From: Planctomycetota bacterium | GTDB lineage: Bacteria; Planctomycetota; Planctomycetia; Pirellulales; Lacipirellulaceae | NCBI GenBank assembly: GCA_029259915.1 | Contig: JAJDED010000039.1 | Coordinates: forward strand, 1-64,000 | Direction of reading: 5' to 3' | DNA: 64,000 nt | Shown: positions 46,189-56,885 of the stretch, piece by piece | How positions within the stretch are numbered: the first letter of the stretch is position 1 | Layout of the letters: each line of letters starts with the position of its first letter | Notes under the pieces: generated by a model | Database searches by the model: none | What the model saw: the letters and a program-made list of their open reading frames with translations, nothing else | Told to the model about the DNA's origin: nothing | Made by a program: the position numbers and the translations under genes

Positions 46189-47400
46189 TCATTCGTCATT
46201 CGTCAATCTACATTTGTCTAACACGCTGCCGTAGACTTCTGCGACGTCGGCAGCCATCGCCCGGGCTGAAAAGCACTCGGCATGCCGCTGTCTGACGCTT
46301 TGGCTCATTGCGGTGTAGTCGGATTCATTCTTACCTTCGACTAGCGACTCGATTGCCAAGGTGAGTTGACTTACGCTGCCCGGTTCGCACAAAAGGCCGT
46401 CTTCGCGGTGACGAATCGCCTCGGGCACTCCTTCCACACGACTGGCGACAACCGGCACGCCCGCCGCCATGGCTTCCAAGACCACCATCGGCAAGCCCTC
46501 GCCAAACAGGCTCGGCAGCACAAATAAGTCGATTTGCTCAAGCTCCGCGGGAACATCTTCAACAAAGCCCGTCCAGTCGATGGCATCGTCGATGCCAAGT
46601 CGAATCGCGAGTTGGTACACTTCACGCTGATACAAGGACGTTTCAAACGGCCCCACAGCCCGCAGTCGGACATCGATACCCCGCGATCGAAGCGCCGCCA
46701 GTGCTTCGATAAGCACCTCGACACCTTTTCTCGGTCGAAACAGTGCGGCCATTCCCAGTGTCCATGTTCCCTGGGGCTCTTGACGCTCTGGACCAAAGAT
46801 TTCCGGTACGCCATTGGGCACATAAACCACCTGCTCCGATTCAAACCCCTGCGTGCGCATCCATTGCCGCAAACTGGGCGAAACCGTGATGAGACGGTCC
46901 GCACGACGAAGGCTCCAGCGCTCGAGCTTCGCGTTCACAAAGTTTTGCATCCGCCGTGTCGAATCGCGTGCCGTGGGACTGTGTACGTGGTAAACCAACG
47001 GCACTCCAGCACGGTGGGCGGCTAGGCTGCCGACCAGGACCGAACGCGGTGTGTGTGCGTGGACTAATGCATAGTTTTCATCGTGGATCAATCTTGTAAG
47101 CCGACGCACGCAACCGAAGTCGAACCGCCCCCGCATCGGAGTCTCGTGCAAAACGGCTTGCTGGGCGTGCCGAGCCGAGGGAAATCGGTCGGGCTTGACG
47201 CACGCAAAACCGACTTCAAACCCGAATTCAGGCAGACCCTGCGCGAGCAAATCTTGAACACGCTCCGCTCCCGAGTAATGTTCGCCGTTGATCACATGCA
47301 ATACGCGTACAGAATCGACGCTAGTCGGCAGCGATCCCGGTACAACAATCGGAACCGTTACGGGCAGCGTGCTATTACTGTTGGTGAGTAAATCAGACAT
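46189..47400 (-). CDS. Glycosyltransferase family 4 protein
   Basis: VLHVINGEHYSGAERVQDLLAQGL; VYVPNGVPEIFGP; FVLPSLFGEGLPMVVLEAMAAGVPVVASRVEGVPEAI. Confidence 0.92.
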   Translation of the reverse strand: MSDLLTNSNSTLPVTVPIVVPGSLPTSVDSVRVLHVINGEHYSGAERVQDLLAQGLPEFGFEVGFACVKPDRFPSARHAQQAVLHETPMRGRFDFGCVRRLTRLIHDENYALVHAHTPRSVLVGSLAAHRAGVPLVYHVHSPTARDSTRRMQNFVNAKLERWSLRRADRLITVSPSLRQWMRTQGFESEQVVYVPNGVPEIFGPERQEPQGTWTLGMAALFRPRKGVEVLIEALAALRSRGIDVRLRAVGPFETSLYQREVYQLAIRLGIDDAIDWTGFVEDVPAELEQIDLFVLPSLFGEGLPMVVLEAMAAGVPVVASRVEGVPEAIRHREDGLLCEPGSVSQLTLAIESLVEGKNESDYTAMSQSVRQRHAECFSARAMAADVAEVYGSVLDKCRLTNDE

Positions 47401-47568
47401 GGCGGATATCTAGAAGATGGGGGCAACCGAAGGACCCTGCTCTTGTCGCGTTACCCCACAGAAACAAGTCTACTTCGCACCATTGCCAAGTTTGCTTGAG
47501 AGGTCGCCCGTTACCAACGATCGGCATCTCGCGAAACGATTGTGCAGGTTATGGCAATTCTTTCGGCA

Positions 47569-48837
47569 TCAGCCAAACAGCTCGCCGATCACTTTGCCGC
47601 CATCCGCGATCTTCATGGGGCGGCCGTTGTTGGCTGTGAATAGGGTTTCCAGCGAAATCCCCATCGCCCGGCAGACCGTGGCCATCAAATCTTCGGAACT
47701 GTAGGGATCGGAAGTGACGCGCGTTCCGTCTTCGTTGGTGTCGCCAACCACACGTCCCCCGACAAGCCCGCCGCCACCGGCGACAACGCTCCAACTGCGT
47801 GCCCAATGGTCGCGACCCGCGTCGCCGTTGATCCGCGGAGTGCGGCCGAATTCGCCCATCCACAGCACGACCGTACTTTCCAACAAGCCACGCGTGGCCA
47901 GATCTTCGATCAAGGCGCTCATGGCCTGATCCATCTCGGGCAACTTATTCTGCAACTGATTAAAACAATCTTGGTGCAAATCCCAACCGCCCAGGTTCAC
48001 CTCAACGAAGGGAACGCCCGTTTCCACCAGCCGGCGCGCCATCAAACAGCCACGGCCAAAATTCGAATTGCCATACGACTCCTGAACCGTTTGCTGTTCG
48101 CTCCGCACTTGAAAGGCCTGCATTTGCTGGCTGGTTAAGAGCGAAAGCGTACTTTTGAGAACCTTGGCATGCTCGGCTGCTGCGGGGCCACGATTTTCTC
48201 CCACGAACCGGCGCTCCAACAATCCGAGCAGCTCCACGCGATCCATCATCCGCGTTTCTTCCACCGATGCCTTGGCATCGCGAACCCGTCCGTTGGAATC
48301 AACCTGGAACGGCGCGTATGCCATCCCCAAAAAGCCGGGCCCCTCGCTCGGTCCACCAATGGAAACAAATGGTGGAATCTCCAAATCTTGCAGTTTGCCG
48401 GCCAACTCGTGAGCGATCACCGAGCCGTAGCTGGGATGCTCGACGTTGGGATTCGGCACGTAGCCAGTGTGCATGTAGTAGCGCCCACGCTCGTGATCGG
48501 CTTCGCGGGTGCTCATCGAACGGACAATCGAAAGCCGGTGCATTTGCTTGGCCAGCTTGGGCAGCAGTTCGGTGATTTGCCCCTCGCCCGTGGTGCTGAT
48601 CGGTTTGAACTGTCCGCCAGTCGGGGCGTCGGGCTTCATGTCCCAAATATCAATCGAGGGCGGACCGCCACCCATCCACAGCAAGATGCACGATTTGTGG
48701 TTCCGTTTCAAACCTGCCGCATTGGCGGAAAGCGCCTGGGTGAGCGCCAACGCAGGGCCAGCCAGCCCTGCAGAACCCGCCAGATGCGAAAGAAAATGCC
48801 GTCGGCTCATGCCGCGAGGTGTGAAAAGATTGTTCAT
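47569..48837 (-). CDS. DUF1501 domain-containing protein
   Basis: MSRRHFLSHLAGSAGLAG Tat-like; SCILLWMGGGPPSIDIWDMKPDAP; WMGEFGRTPRINGDAGRDHWARSW. Confidence 0.92.
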   Translation of the reverse strand: MNNLFTPRGMSRRHFLSHLAGSAGLAGPALALTQALSANAAGLKRNHKSCILLWMGGGPPSIDIWDMKPDAPTGGQFKPISTTGEGQITELLPKLAKQMHRLSIVRSMSTREADHERGRYYMHTGYVPNPNVEHPSYGSVIAHELAGKLQDLEIPPFVSIGGPSEGPGFLGMAYAPFQVDSNGRVRDAKASVEETRMMDRVELLGLLERRFVGENRGPAAAEHAKVLKSTLSLLTSQQMQAFQVRSEQQTVQESYGNSNFGRGCLMARRLVETGVPFVEVNLGGWDLHQDCFNQLQNKLPEMDQAMSALIEDLATRGLLESTVVLWMGEFGRTPRINGDAGRDHWARSWSVVAGGGGLVGGRVVGDTNEDGTRVTSDPYSSEDLMATVCRAMGISLETLFTANNGRPMKIADGGKVIGELFG

Positions 48838-48867
48838 GGGGTTTCGCTTTCTGAATGACAAAGCGGT

Positions 48868-48920
48868 TAGCTTACAGCGGTCAGCGATCAGCATTTTCTG
48901 GCTGACTGCTGATCGCTATT
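48868..48920. repeat. Intergenic inverted repeat, CAGCGATCAGCA word type
   Basis: GCGGTCAGCGATCAGCATTTTCTGGCTGACTGCTGATCGCTA. Confidence 0.65.
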
Positions 48921-48923
48921 ACC

Positions 48924-50765
48924 CTAATGAATCAAAATAAACTCGTTACTGTTGAGCACCGCCCACCAAATATCTTGCAGGCTACCGACAACATCGCCAC
49001 CGCGCGATGCCAATAGCGCATTGCACACGTCAGTCTCTTGCTTCGAAGGCAATCTGGCCAAGGCGGCACGGTACAAGTGGAATATCTTTTCGCGATTGGA
49101 AAGCTGCGAATCATTCGCGATTCGATCCAAAAAACTGCCACTTCCTGTGCTACATGCCCGCCGGATCAAGTCGCCATTCATCATCGTCAGCACCTGGGGA
49201 ATTGATCCGTCGAAAGAAGTTGCCTCAGCCCCATCGTCGGTGCCAAAGGCCATGCTGAATTGCCGCAGCCACTGCTGTTTCATCGCGCCGCGCTGTGCTT
49301 CTGCGATCGTGGCGTCAGCCTGGGTCGCCACGAGTAACGATTCGTAAAGCTGCTCCGCCTGCATCTGACGAACATAAAAACGGCTAAACTGCGGTGGGCG
49401 GCCCAGGGCCGGGTCGTCTTGCCGGTTTCCACGACTGACTCGACTACTCAGCGAGTAAGGTTCACTCAACACGATCCAGCGCATCAACGATTTCAAGTCG
49501 AACCCTGAAGTGCGAAACGCTTGCCCCAGCACATCCAGCAGTTCCGGATGCGAAGGCGGATTGTGAGGGCCCATGTCGTCCACCGGCTTAGTAAAACCAC
49601 GCCCCAGAAAATGGGCCCAAAGCCGATTGGCAATCGCCCGATCGAACTGGCGATCGGCCAGGATCAGCTTGGCCAGTTCCTCGCGACGATTCACTTGCGC
49701 CAGTCGACCACTATTGCCATGCGTGAAACCCCGCTCGTCGAACACGTCGACCAATGCCAACCCATCGACATACACCGGGTAGGCCACCTGAAGTTGGCCA
49801 TTGCGGAGCTCGTAGTAGATTGGCGCATCTTTCTGGTGTACGGAGGCTTGGTCGACCAGTTTGCCGTCCCGCTGTTCGAGAAAGATTTCGCCGCGCGTGT
49901 CGAACCCCACGCCGCGGCCTTCCCCCGCAAAGTCGCGATCGACCACACTTCCCAGCCGCCGGTTTTCTCGCTCTGGATCGCGCTTTCTTTGCACACGCGC
50001 CTGACGGAAAAACGCGTTGAGCTCCCAAAATTGGTTCTGGCGATACGCATTGAATGGGTGATTGTGACACTGCGTGCATTGCACGGCCGACCCGAGAAAA
50101 ATTTGCGCCGACTTTGCCGTGGCCTGCACTCCGTCTTCGTCGAGTTTTTCCAGCAGGAAATTTACCGCCCCATTGAAATTTTCCTCCTCGGGATCGGCGC
50201 TGCCCGTGGCTGTGATCAGTTCGTAGGTGAGTTGGCCATAATTTCTGCCTTCCAGCAGTGCACTCCGCAGATAATCTTCCAAAGCGCCGCGGTTGGTGAT
50301 CGATCGACGCTGCTGGCCTCCCGTGCGTCCGATCAGCACATTGGTCCAAATCGTCGTCCAGTTGCGTGCGAACTCCTCAAGATAGTCGGGCCCCAAAAGT
50401 TGCTCGACCAGATCGCGTTGTTTGGTAGCGGAATTGCCCGAGGTGTAAGCTTCCAGCTCCGCCACGGTGGGCACTCGGCCGATTAGATCGAGAAACAGCC
50501 GGCGGCACCACTCGGCATCGGTCGCCTGAACCGCGGGTCGTAACTCGTGTTCCTGCCAAGACTGTCTGATCCGCTCGTTAATGTCGTTAACGACAACAAC
50601 ATCGCTCTCAGACGAAAGTGGCGGCAAACTTTCTGTAGGCTGCGACTCATCGGACCGTGCTGCGCTACTGAGACTCGCAGCGAAAAGCAGCACAACAAGA
50701 ACCGTAGACGAACCGATGCGGGTGGCATGTCTTCTCGATCGGCAGTAACTAGCGCACTGTGCCAT
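48924..50765 (-). CDS. DUF1549 domain-containing protein
   Basis: EWCRRLFLDLIGRVPTVAELEAY; QCTQCHNHPFNAYRQNQFWELNAFF; FLGRGFTKPVDDMGPHNPPSHPELLDVLG. Confidence 0.92.
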   Translation of the reverse strand: MAQCASYCRSRRHATRIGSSTVLVVLLFAASLSSAARSDESQPTESLPPLSSESDVVVVNDINERIRQSWQEHELRPAVQATDAEWCRRLFLDLIGRVPTVAELEAYTSGNSATKQRDLVEQLLGPDYLEEFARNWTTIWTNVLIGRTGGQQRRSITNRGALEDYLRSALLEGRNYGQLTYELITATGSADPEEENFNGAVNFLLEKLDEDGVQATAKSAQIFLGSAVQCTQCHNHPFNAYRQNQFWELNAFFRQARVQRKRDPERENRRLGSVVDRDFAGEGRGVGFDTRGEIFLEQRDGKLVDQASVHQKDAPIYYELRNGQLQVAYPVYVDGLALVDVFDERGFTHGNSGRLAQVNRREELAKLILADRQFDRAIANRLWAHFLGRGFTKPVDDMGPHNPPSHPELLDVLGQAFRTSGFDLKSLMRWIVLSEPYSLSSRVSRGNRQDDPALGRPPQFSRFYVRQMQAEQLYESLLVATQADATIAEAQRGAMKQQWLRQFSMAFGTDDGAEATSFDGSIPQVLTMMNGDLIRRACSTGSGSFLDRIANDSQLSNREKIFHLYRAALARLPSKQETDVCNALLASRGGDVVGSLQDIWWAVLNSNEFILIH

Positions 50766-51016
50766 CTCAAGGAAACCTGGGTTTGAGAAATCTGCCTGAA
50801 CCCGCCACGAGCATCGCGCCCTGGTGGCCAATCTGTTGCATGAACTCCACCAATACAACCCACTGGAGCGGAGGAAGTGTCTATTGCATCAATCGCTCTG
50901 AAACAAGATTTCTTGGAAGCGACCCTTTTTCAGTTTTGTGAAGAGCCTAATAGAAAAGGTAATGGATGCTGCAAAATTGCACAAATGTATCATTTCAATA
51001 CACCACTAATGCAACA

Positions 51017-51054
51017 AGCGAGCCGGAAACTTGGTATTAAGCTTCCGACTCGCT
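51017..51054. repeat. Hairpin AGCGAGCCGGAA / TTCCGACTCGCT
   Basis: 12-nt arms, one mismatch. Confidence 0.6.
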
Positions 51055-51067
51055 CGCGTGTTTTCGA

Positions 51068-51145
51068 CCCTATGGCAACAACAATTGGCGACTATTGGGG
51101 AGGGATAAGCCGCCAAATGTTGCTACCTCGTATAGGTTTAGGGTC
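51068..51145. repeat. Second adjacent inverted repeat
   Basis: CCTATGGCAACAACAATTGGCG ... CCGCCAAATGTTGCTACCTCGTATAGG. Confidence 0.5.
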
Positions 51146-51527
51146 TCTCTGCATGTGCCTCTTCGCTAACCGACCCCAGTGCTTGCCTCTATTCTGTTCC
51201 GGCCCAGTCAAGCTTCTCGTTCCTGTCTGAGCGACACTGTGAATCAGTCACGGTGGAAGCTAAACGCATATTCCGTGCCAAAGTTAGAATCGTACTCCTC
51301 GCCGTCGGGGACCATCTGTTCTCAGACCGATAGGGCGCGCAGTCACTCGTGCGGCGCTCTGCCCGGCCAAACTCCTTGGTGAGACTCTTGCGACGAGCCA
51401 GAAACCGTTGCACCGCAAGCGCTTAGATCGCCGCCCGGAGTGACGGCCCGTGTATGGTACGCCGATTGCAAATTGGAGGGACAAAGTGCGAATCCACCAC
51501 TATCCCCAACGAACAGAGCAGCAGGCA

Positions 51528-51809
51528 ATGGATATTTTAGCGAGCGTATTGATCGGAGCCCTGGCGGGCGGTTTGATAATCTTGGTCACCAAATCCGGCC
51601 GTGGCGGCCCCATGGCACCGCTGGCTGTGGGCATCTTGGGAGCCCTGCTGGGACTGACGACGCACATTTGGATTGGTTCGAGCAGTCTGATCGGCGTCGA
51701 ATCGTGTCAATACACCGCCAGCGTCACAGGCACGGTTTTATCGCTGCTGCTGTGGGCGGTGGCGCAGCGGTTGTTTCTCAGTACACCAACCCGTGCTGGA
51801 CACGACTGA
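51528..51809 (+). CDS. Small membrane protein (GlsB/YeaQ-like topology)
   Basis: MDILASVLIGALAGGLIILVTKSGRGGPMAPLAVGILGALLGL. Confidence 0.6.
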   Translation: MDILASVLIGALAGGLIILVTKSGRGGPMAPLAVGILGALLGLTTHIWIGSSSLIGVESCQYTASVTGTVLSLLLWAVAQRLFLSTPTRAGHD

Positions 51810-51815
51810 GTGTGC

Positions 51816-52820
51816 TCAGACTTCTTTCTCGTCGATCCACGACATCAGCTTGCGCAGTTCCAAGCCGATCTGCTCGACCGGATGGTCCCGCTCGCGTCGG
51901 CGTGTGGCCTTGAATGCGGGAGCGCCTGCCTTGTTTTCCAGAATCCACTGGCGGGCGAATTCGCCGTTTTGGATCTCGGTGAGGATCCGCTTCATTTCGG
52001 CCTTGGTCTCGTCGGTAACGATGCGAGGGCCACGCGTGTAATCGCCATACTCCGCGGTGTTCGACACGCTGTAACGCATGTAATTCAAACCGCCCTGATA
52101 AAAGAGATCGACAATCAATTTCAATTCGTGCATACACTCGAAGTAAGCCATCTCGGGCTGATAACCGGCTTCGACCAGCGTTTCGAACCCTGCTTTGACC
52201 AATGCGGCAGCACCGCCGCATAAGACAGCTTGCTCGCCGAACAGATCGGTCTCGGTCTCCTCGGCAAAAGTCGTGCGAATCACACCGCCACGCGTGCCGC
52301 CGAGACCCTTGGCATAAGCCAAGCCGATTTTGAACGTGGTGTCGCTGGCATCATCGCTCGTGGCAATCAAGCAGGGAACCCCGCCGCCACCGACGAATTC
52401 ACTCCGCACCAAATGCCCCGGCCCCTTGGGTGCCACAAGCAGCAAATCAACGCTGCGTGGTGCTTCGACCTGGCCGAAATGGACGTTGAAACCGTGGGAA
52501 CACATCAGCACATTGCCGGGCGAAAGCTGATCGCGAACCTGATTGCGGTAGATGTCGGCCTGCACTTCGTCGGGGAGCAAGATATTCACCACGTCGGCTT
52601 GTTGGGTTGCCTCTTCCAAAGGAAGCGGTTCAAAACCGTGGCTGACGGCCAGTTCGTAATTGGCGCTACCGGGGCGTTGACCCACAATCACGTTCACGCC
52701 GCTGTCGCGTAGGTTTTGGGCATGGGCGTGCCCCTGGGAACCATAGCCAAGAATGGCCACGGTCTTGCCCTCCAGTGCTTTCGAATCGGCGTCTTTGTCG
52801 TAGTAAATAGTTGCTGCCAT
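51816..52820 (-). CDS. ilvC: Ketol-acid reductoisomerase
   Basis: [75 protein letters not shown]. Confidence 0.96.
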   Translation of the reverse strand: MAATIYYDKDADSKALEGKTVAILGYGSQGHAHAQNLRDSGVNVIVGQRPGSANYELAVSHGFEPLPLEEATQQADVVNILLPDEVQADIYRNQVRDQLSPGNVLMCSHGFNVHFGQVEAPRSVDLLLVAPKGPGHLVRSEFVGGGGVPCLIATSDDASDTTFKIGLAYAKGLGGTRGGVIRTTFAEETETDLFGEQAVLCGGAAALVKAGFETLVEAGYQPEMAYFECMHELKLIVDLFYQGGLNYMRYSVSNTAEYGDYTRGPRIVTDETKAEMKRILTEIQNGEFARQWILENKAGAPAFKATRRRERDHPVEQIGLELRKLMSWIDEKEV

Positions 52821-52892
52821 GGCAGGGAATTCTCCTGTGATTCTTGGCTTGATAAACCTTGGTTGGATAATTCTTGGTTTGAAATAGATGCT

Positions 52893-53429
52893 CTAGCTCT
52901 TCTGAACCGTTTCTTCAGCGACAGGCCGAATCGAACCTTCGTCGTTGCCGCGGTTCACGCCGCGCACCATCGCAATCCGTCCGGTGCGCACTAGCTCCAC
53001 GATGCCGAAAGGTCGCATCAGATCGATAAACGCTTCGATCTTTTTCTCCTGGCCGGAAATTTCGACGACCACTTGCTGAGGCGCCACGTCGACCACGCGA
53101 CCGCGAAATATCTGGACCAACTCGCGGATTTCAGCACGATTCCCGTTGCCGCAGTTTACTTTGAGCAGCATCAAGTCGCGCTCGACAAATTCCTGCGAAC
53201 TGATGTCGTCCACGCGCACGACGGTCACAATTTTCTGAAGCTGTTTGCGCACCTGCTCCAACACACTGTCGTCGCCGACGACCACAAAGGTCATCCGCGA
53301 GAGGTGCGGCTCTTCGGTCTCGCCCACGGCAAGGCTATCGATGTTGTACCCGCGCGAGGCGAACATCCCCGCGACGTGGGCCAGCACTCCAGGCACGTTC
53401 TGCACCAAAGCAGAAAGGACGTGTCGCAT
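52893..53429 (-). CDS. ilvN: Acetolactate synthase small subunit
   Basis: MRHVLSALVQNVPGVLAHVAGMFASRGYNIDSLAVGETEEPHLSRMTFVV. Confidence 0.94.
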   Translation of the reverse strand: MRHVLSALVQNVPGVLAHVAGMFASRGYNIDSLAVGETEEPHLSRMTFVVVGDDSVLEQVRKQLQKIVTVVRVDDISSQEFVERDLMLLKVNCGNGNRAEIRELVQIFRGRVVDVAPQQVVVEISGQEKKIEAFIDLMRPFGIVELVRTGRIAMVRGVNRGNDEGSIRPVAEETVQKS

Positions 53430-53620
53430 GATTACCAACTCCAAAAGTAACGAAACCCTCGATCATAGTCTGGGTCGAGCGCTCCCACAAGCAGCCCAGA
53501 TTCGAGGTAGTGGGGTAAGAGGTTGACGCATGCTGGGAAGGCGATGTTCGTCAAAATCTCTGCGAGCCGCAAATTACGGCTAGAACGCCCTATTTTGCAC
53601 ATGCGCCGGGCGAAATCTGC

Positions 53621-54520
53621 TTAACCTGCGCTCTTGGGCTTGGCTTTCTGAAAGTGCTCGTCGGGCATTGTCATCGAACTCAAGCGGAAGCCGAACTTGT
53701 CGCCGATCTTGACCGCCTCGCCCTCGGCAACACGCTGATTCCCGACATACAGATGCAGCGGCTCGTCGCACCCTTTTTCGAATTTGATGATGGTTCCCGC
53801 GGCCAGTTCAACAACATTTTTTAGGCTTTCCTTGTGCGACGCCAAAACCACGTGTACGGGAACCCTGACCTTCAGAAGGCTGCGCGAATAGGGTGGCAAA
53901 CCGGCAAATGTGCTCGGACGTGGGGGGGGTGGACCCGCACTACTCGTACTTACCTCAGCAGCAGCCTCTTCGGCAGCGGGTTCTTCTTCCGCTTCGACTT
54001 CTGGCGTTGCGACTTCTGGAAAGAGTTTGTCCGGCGAAGCTAATGGCCAAATCAAACTGAGCGTTCCCGACTTCTCGCCCGATTTTATTTCCAACGGCAC
54101 GGTCGCCGCGTCTTCGGCAACCTGGGCCGCCGACAAGACCGCATCGATCTGGCTGACGGAAGCTGCCTCGAACACATCGGCCATCAATGTTTCGGGCACC
54201 AACAGCATGCTGAGCTCTTGAGCCAACGTGCTAAGCTTGCTCTCGCCGGTGGGATCCGGATCTTCAATCCACTCGGGCAACAATTCGCTCGACTGGGGCA
54301 AAATCGCCGCCAAGCCGACGTCGCCGAATTTCAACAGCACCGCCAGTCCCGCCCCGTCAAAACCCTCCGGGGCATTCTCGGGGTCGTAGCTAGCAGATTC
54401 GCCAACAGAAAGCGTAAACTCGCCATCGAGCCCTCGACTCAGCGCACCGGCAGCCTCTTCCGCACCTTCCTTGCAGGCGGCAACCACTTCGTCGACAATT
54501 TCTGGTGTCAGTTCGCTCAC
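53621..54520 (-). CDS. FliN/FliM-type (SpoA C-terminal domain) flagellar switch protein
   Basis: RSLLKVRVPVHVVLASHKESLKNVVELAAGTIIKFEKGCDEPLHLYVGNQRVAEGEAVKIGDKFGFRLSSM. Confidence 0.85.
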   Translation of the reverse strand: MSELTPEIVDEVVAACKEGAEEAAGALSRGLDGEFTLSVGESASYDPENAPEGFDGAGLAVLLKFGDVGLAAILPQSSELLPEWIEDPDPTGESKLSTLAQELSMLLVPETLMADVFEAASVSQIDAVLSAAQVAEDAATVPLEIKSGEKSGTLSLIWPLASPDKLFPEVATPEVEAEEEPAAEEAAAEVSTSSAGPPPPRPSTFAGLPPYSRSLLKVRVPVHVVLASHKESLKNVVELAAGTIIKFEKGCDEPLHLYVGNQRVAEGEAVKIGDKFGFRLSSMTMPDEHFQKAKPKSAG

Positions 54521-54730
54521 TAAGCTCTGTTCGTATATTTGGAAGTTTAAGTGGAGGTTTTCCGCAAGCTAACTGCTAACAGCTAATGGCAAACAGCTTA
54601 AAGTGGTATCGGCTCGCGGGACCGTCAAACTTTGCCCAGTTCGTCTTGTCGACTTGGTGCCTGCATGGCAAAGGCCTATAATGATGCTGCTTAGCTAGCA
54701 CTTTCATCCTACAAACTGTTCTGATTCGCC

Positions 54731-55867
54731 ATGAGCATTGCCATCCCACCCGCCAAGTTTGACTTGCAAGAGATAAAGTCGCTGGAAAACGACCAACTCG
54801 CGGCTCGCATTCAAGCAGTGCGCGATTCGCTGGGGCCGCAACTGATGATCCTTGGTCATCATTATCAACAGGATGAGGTGATAGCGTTGGCCGACCTGCG
54901 CGGCGACAGCTATCAACTTAGCCAGTCGGCTGCCAACAGCACCGATTGCCGCCACATTGCTTTTTGCGGTGTGCATTTCATGGCCGAGACGGCCGACATC
55001 CTCGCCAACCGGCCCGAAAAACTTGCCGAACGCTCGGGAGAACGGGTTCGCGTGATTCTGCCCGACATGGCTGCCGGGTGTTCGATGGCCGACATGGCGG
55101 CTATCGAACAAATCGAAGATGCCTGGGACCAACTTGCCGAAGTGCTCGACACAGAAGACATCACCCCGGTGACCTACATCAATTCTGCCGCCAGCTTAAA
55201 AGCATTCGTCGGCCAACATGGTGGAATCGTCTGTACGTCGAGCAACGCCAAAGCGGCGCTCGAGTGGGCATTTGCCCGTACGAGCCGTGTCATGTTCTTT
55301 CCCGATCAACATTTGGGTCGCAATACCGCGCTGGGAATGGGAATCACCGAAAGCCAGATGCCAGTGTGGGATCCTTTTGCGGACGAGTTAGGCGGCAACG
55401 AGCGCGAGGCACTCGAGCGTAGCAAGGTCCTGCTTTGGAAGGGCCATTGCAGCGTGCATCAGATGTTCCGGCCCGAGCACGTGGCAATGTTCCGCGAACA
55501 ACACGCCAGCATCAAAATTTTGGTCCACCCGGAATGCCCGCGCGAAGTGTTCGAGTTGGCCGACGAATCGGGTTCCACAGGCAAGATCATCAAAACGGTC
55601 GAAGCCGCCCCCCCCGGCACCAAATGGGCCATCGGCACAGAACTGCATTTGGTCAATCGATTGAAGCAGGAACACCCCGAGCAGGAAATCTATTTTCTCT
55701 CGCCCGTGGTTTGTATGTGCGCAACGATGTACCGCATCGATCTGGCGCATCTCTGCTGGAGCCTAGAAAACCTCTCCGCAGGGACGCCCGTCAACACGAT
55801 CGAAGTCGACGAAGAAACGGCCCGTTGGTCGCTCGTGGCGTTGGAACGGATGCTCGAAGTACGCTGA
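54731..55867 (+). CDS. nadA: Quinolinate synthase
   Basis: LMILGHHYQQDEVIALADLRGDSYQLSQSAA; VVTYINSAASLKAF-type; WKGHCSVHQMF; HPECPREVFELADESGSTGKII; CMCATMYRI. Confidence 0.95.
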   Translation: MSIAIPPAKFDLQEIKSLENDQLAARIQAVRDSLGPQLMILGHHYQQDEVIALADLRGDSYQLSQSAANSTDCRHIAFCGVHFMAETADILANRPEKLAERSGERVRVILPDMAAGCSMADMAAIEQIEDAWDQLAEVLDTEDITPVTYINSAASLKAFVGQHGGIVCTSSNAKAALEWAFARTSRVMFFPDQHLGRNTALGMGITESQMPVWDPFADELGGNEREALERSKVLLWKGHCSVHQMFRPEHVAMFREQHASIKILVHPECPREVFELADESGSTGKIIKTVEAAPPGTKWAIGTELHLVNRLKQEHPEQEIYFLSPVVCMCATMYRIDLAHLCWSLENLSAGTPVNTIEVDEETARWSLVALERMLEVR

Positions 55868-55868
55868 A

Positions 55869-56023
55869 GCGCCGGCGATCTGTCAGATCGCGGCTATTGG
55901 GATAGTGAACTTTTGAGGTAGTGTACTTTTGTTCACATACCCTACTGCGCTGCCGCACTTGATGCGAGAGACTTTTTGTCCGAACAAAGCAATAGCCGCG
56001 ATGCGATGCATCGCCGGGGCGCC
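55869..56023. repeat. BIME-like bipartite inverted repeat after nadA
   Basis: GCGCCGGCGATCTGTCAGATCGCGGCTATTG ... CAATAGCCGCGATGCGATGCATCGCCGGGGCGCC; each arm is itself near-palindromic. Confidence 0.75.
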
Positions 56024-56024
56024 G

Positions 56025-56681
56025 CTACTGCGCATCCTTCTCGCGGCAGTAAGCAACCATTTCGTCGACGCTCATCGATGACCTGTCGACTTTGACGACG
56101 TCGCCCGCGGCTGGCGAAGCTTCGGCAACCGGTGCCGGAGTTGCAGCTGGAGCTTCCGCCGTGGCCGACGCACCAGATTTCTCGCCGCGCGCGGCAGCAA
56201 GCATGTCGGCAACCGACATCTTGGAACGGTCCGTTTTTGCCGCGGAGCCATTGGCCGTCGACTGGGCTTTCTCGACGGTGGGCTCGATTTTCTTAGCCGG
56301 GGCGGCAGCACCTTTGCCGCCAGCTCCCTGCATGCGGGCCATTTCCAGCGGGGAGAGTTTTTTCTCGCCTCCAGCAGCCGGGGCCTTTTTCGCCGCCGGT
56401 TTGGCAGCCGGCTTTTTCGCCGCCGGTTTCTTTTCCTTCGGCTCGGGCTTGTCGACCACTTTTAGATAATCGAGATCAATATCAATCCAGCCGGTGTTCA
56501 GATGATAGTCCATAAACTCGACTAGCGCCCGACCGCTCATGTTCACAGTTTTCACCTGGCCCACGTACTCCCCGAAGCGGGCCAACTCCGGCTGCTGGGC
56601 ATCGACCACCACATATTTGTCGGTGTACTGCTGTTTGACTCTGTCGATTTGCTCCGGGATCATATCCGGGGTCTCTCTCAT
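56025..56681 (-). CDS. Hypothetical protein, small N-terminal domain plus Lys/Ala/Pro-rich linker
   Basis: MIPEQIDRVKQQYTDKYVVVDAQQPELARFGEYVGQVKTVNMSGRALVEFMDYHLNTGWIDIDLDYLKVV then KKPAAK repeats, repeated M.VDEMVA-like segments. Confidence 0.65.
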   Translation of the reverse strand: MRETPDMIPEQIDRVKQQYTDKYVVVDAQQPELARFGEYVGQVKTVNMSGRALVEFMDYHLNTGWIDIDLDYLKVVDKPEPKEKKPAAKKPAAKPAAKKAPAAGGEKKLSPLEMARMQGAGGKGAAAPAKKIEPTVEKAQSTANGSAAKTDRSKMSVADMLAAARGEKSGASATAEAPAATPAPVAEASPAAGDVVKVDRSSMSVDEMVAYCREKDAQ

Positions 56682-56885
56682 GCAAAAAAACGGGGGCGAA
56701 TAAGGAACCAACGGTGAACAACGAATTTTGCCGCAAAATGGCCCGTTTGACAATGACTACTGTTCGCCAATCCCATGCGGCGTTTCTTGCGATCACTCGA
56801 TAAATCGACGATAATCACACGGAAAACCTTCCTGAACCGGTCGATTCGTTCGACAAAAAGCCATTTCACGCGGAGAAACCTCGCC

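Noticed and set aside
48924-50858. DUF1501/DUF1549 pair as a novel system
   Set aside because: This tandem is a common planctomycete gene pair; nothing unusual was seen in these copies.
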